Shown here piece by piece: positions 10,770 to 19,582 of a stretch of DNA of 64,000 nucleotides. Position 1 is the first letter of the stretch; each line of letters starts with the position of its first letter. The translations under genes were made by a program, and so were the position numbers. Below the pieces are notes generated by a model that had not been told where the DNA came from, ran no database searches, and was given only the letters and a program-made list of their open reading frames with translations. Location of the stretch: positions 23,844,807 through 23,908,806 of the forward strand of contig OX123190.2 in the NCBI GenBank assembly GCA_944739405.2. Reading direction: 5' to 3'. Origin of the DNA: Euclidia mi (lineage: Eukaryota > Arthropoda > Insecta > Lepidoptera > Erebidae).

Positions 10770-13700
10770 ATGGATAGGTCAGTTAATGTGTTAAAGGGCC
10801 TACAGAATACTATAAATAAAGGTTTAACTAACTTTAAAAAGAGTGGTAAAGATAGATTAACTGTAGAGTACATAGAAACAAGACAAGAATTATTGGAAAA
10901 GGATTGGGCTTCGTTTAAGGAGACTAATACTAAACTGTATGAGAATTTTAATATAGAGGATTTAGAAAAGCAGAACGTTGTTGATATTTACGATGCAACC
11001 GAAGACACTTACATAACTTATAAAAGTTTAATGAAAAAAATGCTAAGTAAAGTTAAAGGCAATGAACAGCAAAGTAGCGACACCTCATGTGCATCTAAAT
11101 CCAATAGTTTATTAGTAAAATTGCCCAAAATAGCCATTCCTACATTTTCTGGCAAATATGGAGAGTGGACAACTTTTTATGATCTTTTTACATCATTAGT
11201 ACATAAAAATGAGGCTCTTGATAATGTGCAAAAACTTCACTATTTAAAAAGTCACCTTTCTGGCGAAGCTGAGCAACTGATACGGCATACGCCTATAACT
11301 GGCTCTAATTATATTCACTGTTGGGCTCAGCTAGAGAAACGTTATAGCAATAAAAAATATTTAACCAATTGTATTATGAAAAGGTTGTTCAGTCAAAAAC
11401 GAATACTTGTCGAGTCGGCTACTTCTTTAAAAGAGCTGCTTGATACCACATGTGATTGTTTAAATGCGCTAACAAATTTAGGTATAGATGTGACTACATG
11501 GGATGTCATCATCATTCACATAGTTACCTTCAAATTGGATAGCGAAACACGAAAACAGTGGGAACTTAGTGTGTCCAACGATTCCAATGACTTACCGACA
11601 TTTGATCAATTTAAGGTTTTCCTCGAAAATCGTTTCCGCGCGTTAGAGTGCCTAGAGCCGAGTTCTAAAAAAGGTACAGTTCATCAGGGCAATAACAATA
11701 GTTTACATGCTCATAAGCCGAAAGCAATGCTAGCAACTAGTTCAACAAGTTTACGATGTGAGTACTGTTCGGAATCCCACAAATTATGCTTCTGCAAGCA
11801 ATTTGCCAAACAGCCCATCGATACTAGACGTAGGTTTGTATTACAAAATAAAATCTGCTTTAATTGCCTAGGCAGCAATCACACAGTACCAGACTGCAAA
11901 AAATCGACCAACTGTAAAACTTGCCAGAAGCGTCATCATTCACTGCTGCATCTAAATGTAGAGCTAGAGAATAAAGGTCAATCCAGTTCGGCAAAACCTA
12001 CTATCGATAGTATCGGTTCATCAACTGATTCTACTCCGATAGTGACATGTTTGTCTACTGGTAAGATCCCTAAGCCCAGACAGGTTTTATTAGCCACAGC
12101 GCTAATAAAAGCCGAGTCAAAGACGGGTGAATACCAGACAGTCCGCGCCTTGCTCGATCAGGGTTCGCAGGCTTGCTTCATAACCGAAGCTACAGTTCAA
12201 TTTCTCAAGCTGAAAAAGATTCCTATTCACGGACTTATTTCAGGATTGGGCGATATTAGTTCAACCATAGCAAAGTATATGGTACATTTGCCTATACAAT
12301 CGCGAGTAAACCCCGACTTTAAACTTATAATAAAGGCATATGTTCTAGGTAAAATAACGTCATATTTACCTGAACGTTGTTTGAACATAAACTTGGATTG
12401 GATAAGTACTTCAGGTCTATGTCTAGCAGATCCAGGATACAACACGCCAAATAAAATAGATGTATTACTAGGTGCCGATGTGTATAGCTGCATTATATTG
12501 GCAGACATAATTAAGAGTCCTTCTGATACTATGATTGCGCAGAACACGAACTTAGGATGGGTTCTCTCAGGTGCAGTTAGTACGGAAGATGAAAGATCAA
12601 ATAGAATAAATGTTATGCATGCAGCTGTGACAGAAGATGAAATGTTAAGAAAGTTCTGGGAAATAGAAGAGGTTAACAGTTCAAAGAAAATGCTTACACT
12701 AGAAGAGGAGAAATGTGAGGAATTTTACAATAGGACAACCAAAAGAGATACCGATGGCAGGTATATTGTCAAACTACCCTTCAAAGACGAAGATCCTCCC
12801 TGCAAAGCGGGCAATTCACGTACTATCGCTGAGAAAAGGTTCAAGGCGTTAGAGAAAAGATTAGGAAAAAACACAGAGTTAAAAGAGGGGTACAAACAAG
12901 TAATAGATGAGTATTTAGCTTTGGGTCATATGAGAGAAGTAAGAAAGGACGATGTTAATAAAGAAATAGCCGTATACTTACCACATCACGCAGTCGTAAG
13001 ACCCGACAAAACCACTACCAAGGTTCGTGTTGTTTTTAATGCCTCTGAGAAGAATAGCAACGGCATCTCATTAAATGACACGTTGATGGTAGGACCTACT
13101 TTGCAGTCAGATTTGAGACACACTGTTTTAAGATGGAGAATTCATTCCATAGCCCTTGTAGCCGACATAATCAAAATGTACCGCCAAGTCAGAATTGCTG
13201 AAGAAGACACAATGTTCCAGCGTATACTTTGGCGAGACACTCCTGAAAAGGAAATTGTGGATTATGAGCTTGTGACCGTAACATTCGGTACAGCTTCTGC
13301 ACCATACCAGGCTGTTAGAACCCTACATCAAGTGGCCTATGACGAAGGTGAAAATTACCCATTAGCCAGAGACAGGGTCCTCAATAACTATTACATGGAT
13401 GACTTGATGACAACTTGTCAAAGCGTAGAAGAAGGAATTGAAATTTACAAACAAATGACAGGATTATTAGGCAAGGGCGGCTTCAAATTACAAAAATGGA
13501 ACAGTAATAATCAGGAAATAGTAGAAAGGATAAGAGCAATAGAAAGGAACGAAGGTGAAGGACAAACAGATCAAACAAGTACAAAGGAATATACAAACAA
13601 GGACAATATAAATGAAAACAAATTTATACAGTACACAAAACAAAACAAGAACGCAAATAAGCTAAAGAACAAAGAAGAAAAACAAATTGAAATCAAAATA

Positions 13701-16043
13701 GACAAGACAATTAAGATATTAGGTCTCACCTGGAACCGCAGTTGTGACACTTTCCAGTACTCGGTGAATCTCCCATCCTCGACGTCAGCGCCTGTAACTA
13801 AAAGATCAGTCGTTTCAGATATAGCCCGACTCTTCGACCCACTAGGATGGCTCGCTCCTAGTGTAGTTCTCGCAAAGGTCTTTATCCAAAAATTATGGCT
13901 TGCAGGCATTGGCTGGGATGAGGAGTTAAGCATGGCATTAAAAACTGAGTGGAGTACTTACAGCGATGAACTGTCATTACTTACCAGTATTAGGATACCT
14001 CGTTGGCTGGGTACAACATCGAACGATGATCTGGAACTACACGGTTTTAGTGATGCCTCCAAGACAGCTTACTCAGCCGCAGTTTATTTGCGCATTGTCG
14101 ATGCAGAAGGCAAAATACATGTGTCATTAGTAGTTGCAAAAACCAGAGTAGCACCTGTTAAACAGATTAGTATTCCTCGTTTGGAACTATGTGGAGCACT
14201 TCTACTGTCACAACTTCTGTCAGAGACTTCGCAAGTCTTAAACATATCTGAAACCAAGATCAAAGCATGGACCGATTCTACTGTTGTGTTGGCTTGGATT
14301 AACAGCCATCCCAGTAGATGGAAGACATTTGTGGCCAATCGAACGTCTGAAATCTTGACCACAATGAAAGCGTCACAATGGTTCCATGTCTCCACACAAA
14401 ACAACCCAGCAGATTGCGCTTCTAGGGGAGTGCTACCAAGTTCACTCGTAAACAACCATTTATGGTTTTATGGGCCATCATTTCTCAAGGAAAGATCTAT
14501 TAAATACAAACCTTCAAACGAGTATCACGTTGATTTAGAACAGTCTGTAAAGACTCATGTGGCAGTTGTGCCAGACTCTTCAATTTTTGAAAAGTATTCT
14601 ACACTGACTAGATTGGTTAGGGTTGTGGCATACTTAAGAAGGTTTCTAAAACAGAACAAACAATTTCATAATACGTATTTACAGAAGAGTGAATTAGACG
14701 CCGCACTTGAATGTTGTATAAAAATGACACAAATAGAACTATTTACAACAGAGTATACACAATTGAAAGAAAAAGGCTATCTACAATTAAAATCATCAAA
14801 CCTAAGATCACTCTGCCCTTATCTTGATGACAAAGGCGTAATGAAAGTTAGAGGTAGACTCGAAAAGGCACAATTAAGTGAACAGACAAAGCATCCAATA
14901 ATTCTGCCTCACTCAGGACATCTGACTCAACTTATCATAGCTGATGCGCATTTTAAAACTTTACACGGAGGTCCTCAGCTAATGATAAATTATTTGAGAA
15001 GTGCCTATTGGATTATTGGCATCAGAAGTCTCGTGAAGCAGTGTGTTCGTAAGTGTGTCACTTGTGCCAAGCAAAGAGCTTGTGTTAGAAATCAAATGAT
15101 GGGTTCACTGCCTGCTGTCAGGTGCACTCCAGCACGACCATTTTTACACAGTGGAGTGGATTATGCAGGTCCCATTAATATAAGAACCACGAAGGGCCGT
15201 GGACACCGCTCGTACAAAGGCTATATATGTCTTTTTGTATGTATGGCCACTCGCGCACTGCATTTAGAAGTGGTTAGTGATATGAGCACTCAGTCGTTTT
15301 TAGCTGCTTTTAAACGATTTGTGTCTAGGCGAGGGCACTGTGCCAGACTATACAGCGATAACGGTACCACATTCGTAGGTGCCTCCAGGGAATTACGACA
15401 GCTAACGCTAATTCAGTCGTCAATAGCTGAACACCTGGAAGCTACTGGCACAGAGTGGCACTTTATCCCTCCTCACAGCCCAAACTTTGGCGGCTTGTGG
15501 GAGGCAGGGGTTAAATCCACAAAATTTCACCTCAAGAGGGTTATTGGTGATTCAACTCTCACATATGAGGAAATGACCACACTCCTCAATCAAGTTGAGG
15601 CTTGTTTAAATTCTCGACCTATGGGTATAATTAGTGTTGTTGACCCTGGCGAACCGTTACCACTAACTCCTGGACATTTTATAATCGGAGAACCTCTAGT
15701 CAATGTACCAGATCATAATTATGAGAGCGTAAATGTAAATCTTTTGACCCGTTGGCAACACGTTCAAAAAATGGTTCAGTCATTTTGGAAACGGTGGTCA
15801 CACGAATATCTGTCCAATTTGATGAATCGCTACAAATGGTCTTCTCAAGTTCCAGAACCAAAAATTGGCGACGTTGTTCTAATCAAAGAAGACGATCTGC
15901 CACCCAGTCGTTGGTTACTAGGTCGCGTATTGGAGAAGCACCCGGGTGATGATGGCATCACACGCGTAGTCACAGTGCGCACGCAAAATTCAACTTTTAA
16001 AAGGCCAACATCCAAGATATGCATTTTACCCGTATTTGAATAA
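10770..16043 (+). CDS. gag-pol: BEL/Pao Gag-Pol polyprotein, intact
   Basis: 1757 residues, starting at the first ATG after the AT-rich leader in AAAATGG context. Order of parts: Gag with a DUF1759-like core (about 115-290, KLPKIAIPTFSGKYGEW); a CX2CX4HX4C zinc knuckle at residues 363-376; an aspartic protease of the A17 type with LLDQGSQ, catalytic Asp near 463; reverse transcriptase with YMDD at 875-878; RNase H starting GFSDAS, Asp near 1095; integrase with His/His 1394/1399 and Cys/Cys 1429/1432, then Asp 1464, Asp 1530 and Glu 1578; and a C-terminal DUF5641-like end (KIGDVVLIKEDDLPPSRW). The length is normal for one-frame BEL elements. Between RT and RNase H lies an unusual Lys/Asn-rich linker of about 65 residues (916-980). 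All key residues I looked for are present. The product should form particles, copy its RNA and integrate the DNA. Confidence 0.95.
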   Translation: MDRSVNVLKGLQNTINKGLTNFKKSGKDRLTVEYIETRQELLEKDWASFKETNTKLYENFNIEDLEKQNVVDIYDATEDTYITYKSLMKKMLSKVKGNEQQSSDTSCASKSNSLLVKLPKIAIPTFSGKYGEWTTFYDLFTSLVHKNEALDNVQKLHYLKSHLSGEAEQLIRHTPITGSNYIHCWAQLEKRYSNKKYLTNCIMKRLFSQKRILVESATSLKELLDTTCDCLNALTNLGIDVTTWDVIIIHIVTFKLDSETRKQWELSVSNDSNDLPTFDQFKVFLENRFRALECLEPSSKKGTVHQGNNNSLHAHKPKAMLATSSTSLRCEYCSESHKLCFCKQFAKQPIDTRRRFVLQNKICFNCLGSNHTVPDCKKSTNCKTCQKRHHSLLHLNVELENKGQSSSAKPTIDSIGSSTDSTPIVTCLSTGKIPKPRQVLLATALIKAESKTGEYQTVRALLDQGSQACFITEATVQFLKLKKIPIHGLISGLGDISSTIAKYMVHLPIQSRVNPDFKLIIKAYVLGKITSYLPERCLNINLDWISTSGLCLADPGYNTPNKIDVLLGADVYSCIILADIIKSPSDTMIAQNTNLGWVLSGAVSTEDERSNRINVMHAAVTEDEMLRKFWEIEEVNSSKKMLTLEEEKCEEFYNRTTKRDTDGRYIVKLPFKDEDPPCKAGNSRTIAEKRFKALEKRLGKNTELKEGYKQVIDEYLALGHMREVRKDDVNKEIAVYLPHHAVVRPDKTTTKVRVVFNASEKNSNGISLNDTLMVGPTLQSDLRHTVLRWRIHSIALVADIIKMYRQVRIAEEDTMFQRILWRDTPEKEIVDYELVTVTFGTASAPYQAVRTLHQVAYDEGENYPLARDRVLNNYYMDDLMTTCQSVEEGIEIYKQMTGLLGKGGFKLQKWNSNNQEIVERIRAIERNEGEGQTDQTSTKEYTNKDNINENKFIQYTKQNKNANKLKNKEEKQIEIKIDKTIKILGLTWNRSCDTFQYSVNLPSSTSAPVTKRSVVSDIARLFDPLGWLAPSVVLAKVFIQKLWLAGIGWDEELSMALKTEWSTYSDELSLLTSIRIPRWLGTTSNDDLELHGFSDASKTAYSAAVYLRIVDAEGKIHVSLVVAKTRVAPVKQISIPRLELCGALLLSQLLSETSQVLNISETKIKAWTDSTVVLAWINSHPSRWKTFVANRTSEILTTMKASQWFHVSTQNNPADCASRGVLPSSLVNNHLWFYGPSFLKERSIKYKPSNEYHVDLEQSVKTHVAVVPDSSIFEKYSTLTRLVRVVAYLRRFLKQNKQFHNTYLQKSELDAALECCIKMTQIELFTTEYTQLKEKGYLQLKSSNLRSLCPYLDDKGVMKVRGRLEKAQLSEQTKHPIILPHSGHLTQLIIADAHFKTLHGGPQLMINYLRSAYWIIGIRSLVKQCVRKCVTCAKQRACVRNQMMGSLPAVRCTPARPFLHSGVDYAGPINIRTTKGRGHRSYKGYICLFVCMATRALHLEVVSDMSTQSFLAAFKRFVSRRGHCARLYSDNGTTFVGASRELRQLTLIQSSIAEHLEATGTEWHFIPPHSPNFGGLWEAGVKSTKFHLKRVIGDSTLTYEEMTTLLNQVEACLNSRPMGIISVVDPGEPLPLTPGHFIIGEPLVNVPDHNYESVNVNLLTRWQHVQKMVQSFWKRWSHEYLSNLMNRYKWSSQVPEPKIGDVVLIKEDDLPPSRWLLGRVLEKHPGDDGITRVVTVRTQNSTFKRPTSKICILPVFE

Positions 16044-16357
16044 GAATTTTTATTGTTTTACTGAGGTTTTAAGGTTTTTATATACAACAAATGAATCTTG
16101 CTTTTATCATGTTTATATTTATGCTATTTTATTTTTTAAGTTTTAATTTAAGATTTTTATTGTCAGTTTGTCAAATATTTTATGTTTGCAACTGCATTGT
16201 TTTTACTGGTGTTTTTTGCATTGTTTTTATTTTTATTTTAGATCAACTTGTCTATGTAGTACAAGTTATTCATTATTCATAAGATCAACTTATTTATTAC
16301 AATGTATAAATTTCATTACGAAGGACATTCCGTCAGTAACGTCCTTGGTGGGCGGTA
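16044..16357 (+). other. 3' non-coding region and polypurine tract of BEL element 1
   Basis: AT-rich sequence follows the stop. Just before the 3' LTR stands TTGGTGGGCGGTA (16345-16357), a purine-rich run that is the best candidate for the plus-strand primer. Two overlapping frames at 16091-16386 are low-complexity and not genes. Confidence 0.6.
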
Positions 16358-16631
16358 TGTTCAAGACCAATAGCTCAAAAAAGTAATAGAATAAAATGTA
16401 TTGCAAAGTTGTCTTTTTTGTAACTAGATGGCGTTGGGATCGAGATAGATCGCGCTATGGTTTGGTTACCGGGCATACTATATAAGGTTAAGCAACATTG
16501 AATTTTTTTGTCCTCTGACACCGATACAATAAACCAGTGGTCGAACCATTAGATCAGTACACAGTGGTTTCATTTAGTGCATTCCTACTAGTGGTACACA
16601 ATCGGTGTAATACCAACCTCGGTATTATACA
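16358..16631 (+). repeat. 3' LTR of BEL element 1
   Basis: Identical by eye to 9683-9956, TG...CA ends, followed by the second CTTAT at 16632-16636. Confidence 0.92.
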
Positions 16632-16636
16632 CTTAT

Positions 16637-16831
16637 TGATCTCTTCCAGTATAAAGCTAATTCTTTGCCAGAGGAGTTTGGGGCGATCGAACGTTCTTTA
16701 GTCACTACTCAACCAATAAGTACACATCATAAGAATAATTCATTGTTTGTTTTTGATCTCTTCCAGTTTAAGCTAATTCCTTGCCAGAGGTGTTTGGGGC
16801 GATCTAAGCAACGTTATCTAGTCACGTTCTC
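16637..16831 (+). repeat. two direct copies of a 70-75 bp unit
   Basis: TGATCTCTTCCAGT...GCCAGAGG.GTTTGGGGCGATC appears at 16637-16709 and again at 16758-16831 with a few differences, separated by about 48 bases. The unit is not part of the BEL element and directly abuts its target duplication. Nature unknown: an old local duplication, or the ends of an unrecognised repeat. Confidence 0.6.
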
Positions 16832-17817
16832 AGCGTTTATCGCGGACACGTTCAGTGGGTGTAATAAAAACTTCTCTAAAATGAAATATTTTAATGCCAC
16901 CCCGGCTGAGTGCCGCGCTCATGTTTCAGACGCCTCAATGAACAACCGTGTTTATTTTAAAAATAAAGTCACACGGTTTATATAGCCGGCTTTACGTACA
17001 ACCTGTGGGGTATGGTACGTTATACAGCTTCACTGCCTTTTATATATTTTTTTATATGTGTGTGTGTGTACTTATTAGGAATATCTGAATATGGATGTAA
17101 GTTTGTGATCTGAAACAATTATTTGAATGCTATCCATCTATAAATGAATTTGAAATGCCTGTCAGTGATTTCATAATAACTATGTTATTTCAAATGCATT
17201 TAGTTAGAACTTAGGGCCTGTTCACGAGATCGGTCTATGCGGCGCGCGTCGCGGTGGGCGGCGCGGCAGAGCGTCGTGTACGCCACGACCCTACAGAAGC
17301 GGTAAACGCAGCGGCAAATGTGGACGTATTTGGGCCGACGGAGTTACCCATAAATATGGCGATAACCAAAATATCTTTGTGTAACTATACGGTATACCTA
17401 CAAAATTGTCGACATTGGATCTTCATTTTTCAAGTATTTTATATCAAAGAAATAATACATATTCGCAATGAATGAGGCGTTGAATAGGTACCTACACAAC
17501 GTAGATTACGTTAAGTAGGTAGGTAAATCACCTTTTAACTTTCATAGTAGCTGTGTCTGTACCTAAATAGGTACATATGTACATTACACAATGTTTTTAT
17601 GTTTGCGATTTATATTAAAACCTACCATTACATTCTGTAAAACATTGTTTCATTACGTCTCGCAACGTTTTATTAACATTTTTGTATTTATACAGCGGAT
17701 GTGTTGCTATCCATACACGCGACCGTTTTAAAATTTTGACTTTAAATGTCTCCGTATTCATTACCGCCACAAAATATTTAACAAATAGTTTAACCGCCTA
17801 GTTCGTCCCTCGCGTAA
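16832..17817. other. non-coding stretch
   Basis: No gene that I can support. A (TG)n run lies near 17058. From 17215 the sequence GGGCCTGTTCACGA introduces a GC-rich block; a loosely similar inverted sequence (TCGTGACAGGGCC) stands at 18644-18656, so an outer degenerate element enclosing the next MITE is possible but weak. Confidence 0.4.
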
Positions 17818-18413
17818 GGCTCAGTTCACACCGAAATGGCAGCGGCTGGAAGCGACGCGCAGCGGCCGGCATCGAAGAGAAGGCTTGCGGCTGCCCGCGA
17901 CTGCTCGCGCCTGCCCGCGACTGCTCGCGGCCGCGCGCGACTGCTCGCGCCCGCCCGCGACTTCTCGCGGCCGCGCGCAACTCACGCCACGGCTCAGGCT
18001 TACGCTATTCCTATGCGCAGTTCATATTCTACATAAACGTATAATTGAAGGCGAAGAAGAGGAAACGTGGATAAGATTAAGAAGGAAAATAAATTCTTGG
18101 GTACACGGCCGCCCGCGCCCTCCCGCGTTTGCTTGCGGCCGCCCGCGCCTTCCCGCGCATGCTCGCGGCTGCCCGCACCTTCCCGCGTATGCTCGCGGCT
18201 GCCCGCGCCTTCCCGCGCATGCTCGCGGCTGCCCGCGCCTTCCAGCGTATGCTCGCGGCCGCTCGCGCCCGCCAGAGCGGTCGTGCGCACGTTTTCAAGT
18301 TTGTCAAGTGATTCTATGTATTATAGTCATGGTGATAAAGACTAAAATTATATGAAACTGAAACTGCTGTTCGCTTCGCTTCCGGCCGCTGCCATTTCGG
18401 TGTGAACTGAGCC
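17818..18413. mobile_element. TAA-flanked MITE with internal GC minisatellites
   Basis: Ends are inverted repeats of about 38 bases starting GGCTCAGTTCACACCGAAAT (left from 17818, right ending 18413), with one or two mismatches, flanked by TAA at 17815-17817 and 18414-18416. Three-base TAA duplications point to PIF/Harbinger. The 596-bp body contains GC-rich minisatellites, which produce many spurious open frames on both strands because the period is a multiple of three. Confidence 0.8.
18107..18260 (+). repeat. 30-bp minisatellite, five copies
   Basis: Five consecutive 30-base units (18107, 18137, 18167, 18197, 18227) follow the pattern GGCYGCCCGCRCCTTCC then RCGYRTGCTCGC. A related, less regular array with GCCCGCGACTGCTCGC lies at 17888-17980. 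CpG density is far above the surroundings. Confidence 0.85.
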
Positions 18414-18883
18414 TAACGCTGTCCGTGCCGCTCGGAGTCGTGGCGTCGGACTCGGTCGCAGTACATTTGTTCCCGCCGCTCGCCGCACCGCCCGCCGCGC
18501 CGCTCGCCGCGCAGGCATTCGCGCCAAAAAAAACGCGCGCGTTATCGCTGTGCGCGGCGGCTCGTGGCGTGCTTCGAACGTCTTCATACATTTGATCTTA
18601 CCGCTCGCCGCCCCGCGCTAAGCCGCCCCTCAGAGCGACAAGGTCGTGACAGGGCCGTTACAGTACCGAATCATAAACACCTTTTTTTGCCTGTCTGTCT
18701 TAACTCTTTGTCTGGGGTAATCTTTGGAATGGTTGAACTGATTTTAATGAGACTTCCACTGAAAGATAAAAGACTTTGAAGGGCTACATATACTTTGATC
18801 CAGTGGGTGGATTGTCGATATACCAAAAGTAACGCGACAAAAACTGCGTGAAACAGCTAGTCATTTATTTATTTATTTATAAC
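18414..18883. other. GC-rich then AT-rich spacer
   Basis: GC-rich to about 18660 with many GCCGCTCGCCGC-type words, no frame I trust. A (TTTA)n run at 18862-18880 overlaps the target duplication of the next element. Confidence 0.4.
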
Positions 18884-19573
18884 GGGTCTCCCTTGTTTGA
18901 CCGAAATGAATTTGACAAATTTTCACTTCCCAAAAATTTTTTCGCATAATTTAATTTGCCAAATTATTACTTCGCAAAAAATCTATTCACAAAAAATTGT
19001 AACGCAAACCTGATGTTTGGGAAATGAACGTTTAAACTATAACTTGTTTACTAACTAGTACTTTTAACATTTTTTATTTAGTCAAATATTTCAGTTGGAA
19101 TAACAGTTTTTACGCAAAATCAATAATTATCCTAATCTAAGTAGTTCAGTTCCGGGGAACCTACTAAAATCAATATATTTTTTCTATAAATGCAAGTCGT
19201 TTCTGGCACTCGCCGGCCGCTACCGCGGCACCGCTCGCTTCGCTCGGCTCGTGCGTAGGAGGTCACAGTTCTAACCTAACCTAACATATCCATTTTTTTA
19301 ATAATTAACCTACTCTAACTACTTCCATATATAAACTAATATCACCAAACGTTTATTGTCTGAAGATTGTTTGCTGTAATAAATCATTTGATAAAAGACC
19401 AAATGCCATAATGACATTATACTTGGTAATATTTTGCCAAGTAAAAATTTGACCAAATAAAAATATGCGTACTAAAATCATTCGAAATATTGCAATGGTA
19501 TAAAAAAGGTTGCTAAAATTTGTTTGGGTAATGAAATTTTGTCAAAATCTTTTCGGCAAAACGGCAGGATCCC
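18884..19573. mobile_element. 690-bp element with long inverted ends and 9-bp target duplication (MULE-like)
   Basis: The left end GGGTCTCCCTTGTTTGACCG and the reverse complement of the right end GGGATCCTGCCGTTTTGCCG continue as imperfect inverted repeats over roughly 50 bases (shared TTTTGACAAA and CCCAAA words). ATTTATAAC occurs at 18875-18883 and at 19574-19582 as a 9-bp target duplication. Nine bases and long ends suggest Mutator-like transposition; hAT or P (8 bp) is the alternative if the duplication is really TTTATAAC. No coding capacity. Confidence 0.65.
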
Positions 19574-19582
19574 ATTTATAAC

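Larger units (their letters stand above)
9683..16631 (+). mobile_element. complete BEL/Pao LTR retrotransposon (BEL element 1)
   Basis: A 6949-bp element: 274-bp 5' LTR, primer-binding site, 0.8 kb leader, one 1757-codon gag-pol frame, short 3' region and 274-bp 3' LTR, framed by CTTAT duplications. The two LTRs read as identical by eye and the frame is intact, so insertion must be recent on an evolutionary scale and the copy may still be competent. It sits in otherwise old, decayed sequence. No envelope-like frame follows pol: only about 310 bases lie between the stop and the 3' LTR. Confidence 0.93.

Noticed and set aside
12227..14455. Antisense frames of 106-123 codons inside gag-pol of BEL element 1
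   Set aside because: Shadows of the real frame; no domain in their translations.
17798..18591. Many overlapping Ala/Arg/Pro-rich frames on both strands
   Set aside because: They come from GC-rich minisatellites with a 30-base period in a MITE; stops are absent only because of composition.
17215..18656. Larger element with GGGCCTGTTCACGA ends enclosing the MITE
   Set aside because: Only about 12 bases agree with a gap, and no target duplication is visible.
19265..19285. Telomere-like CCTAA units
   Set aside because: Only two to three units within a transposable element; not an interstitial telomere array.
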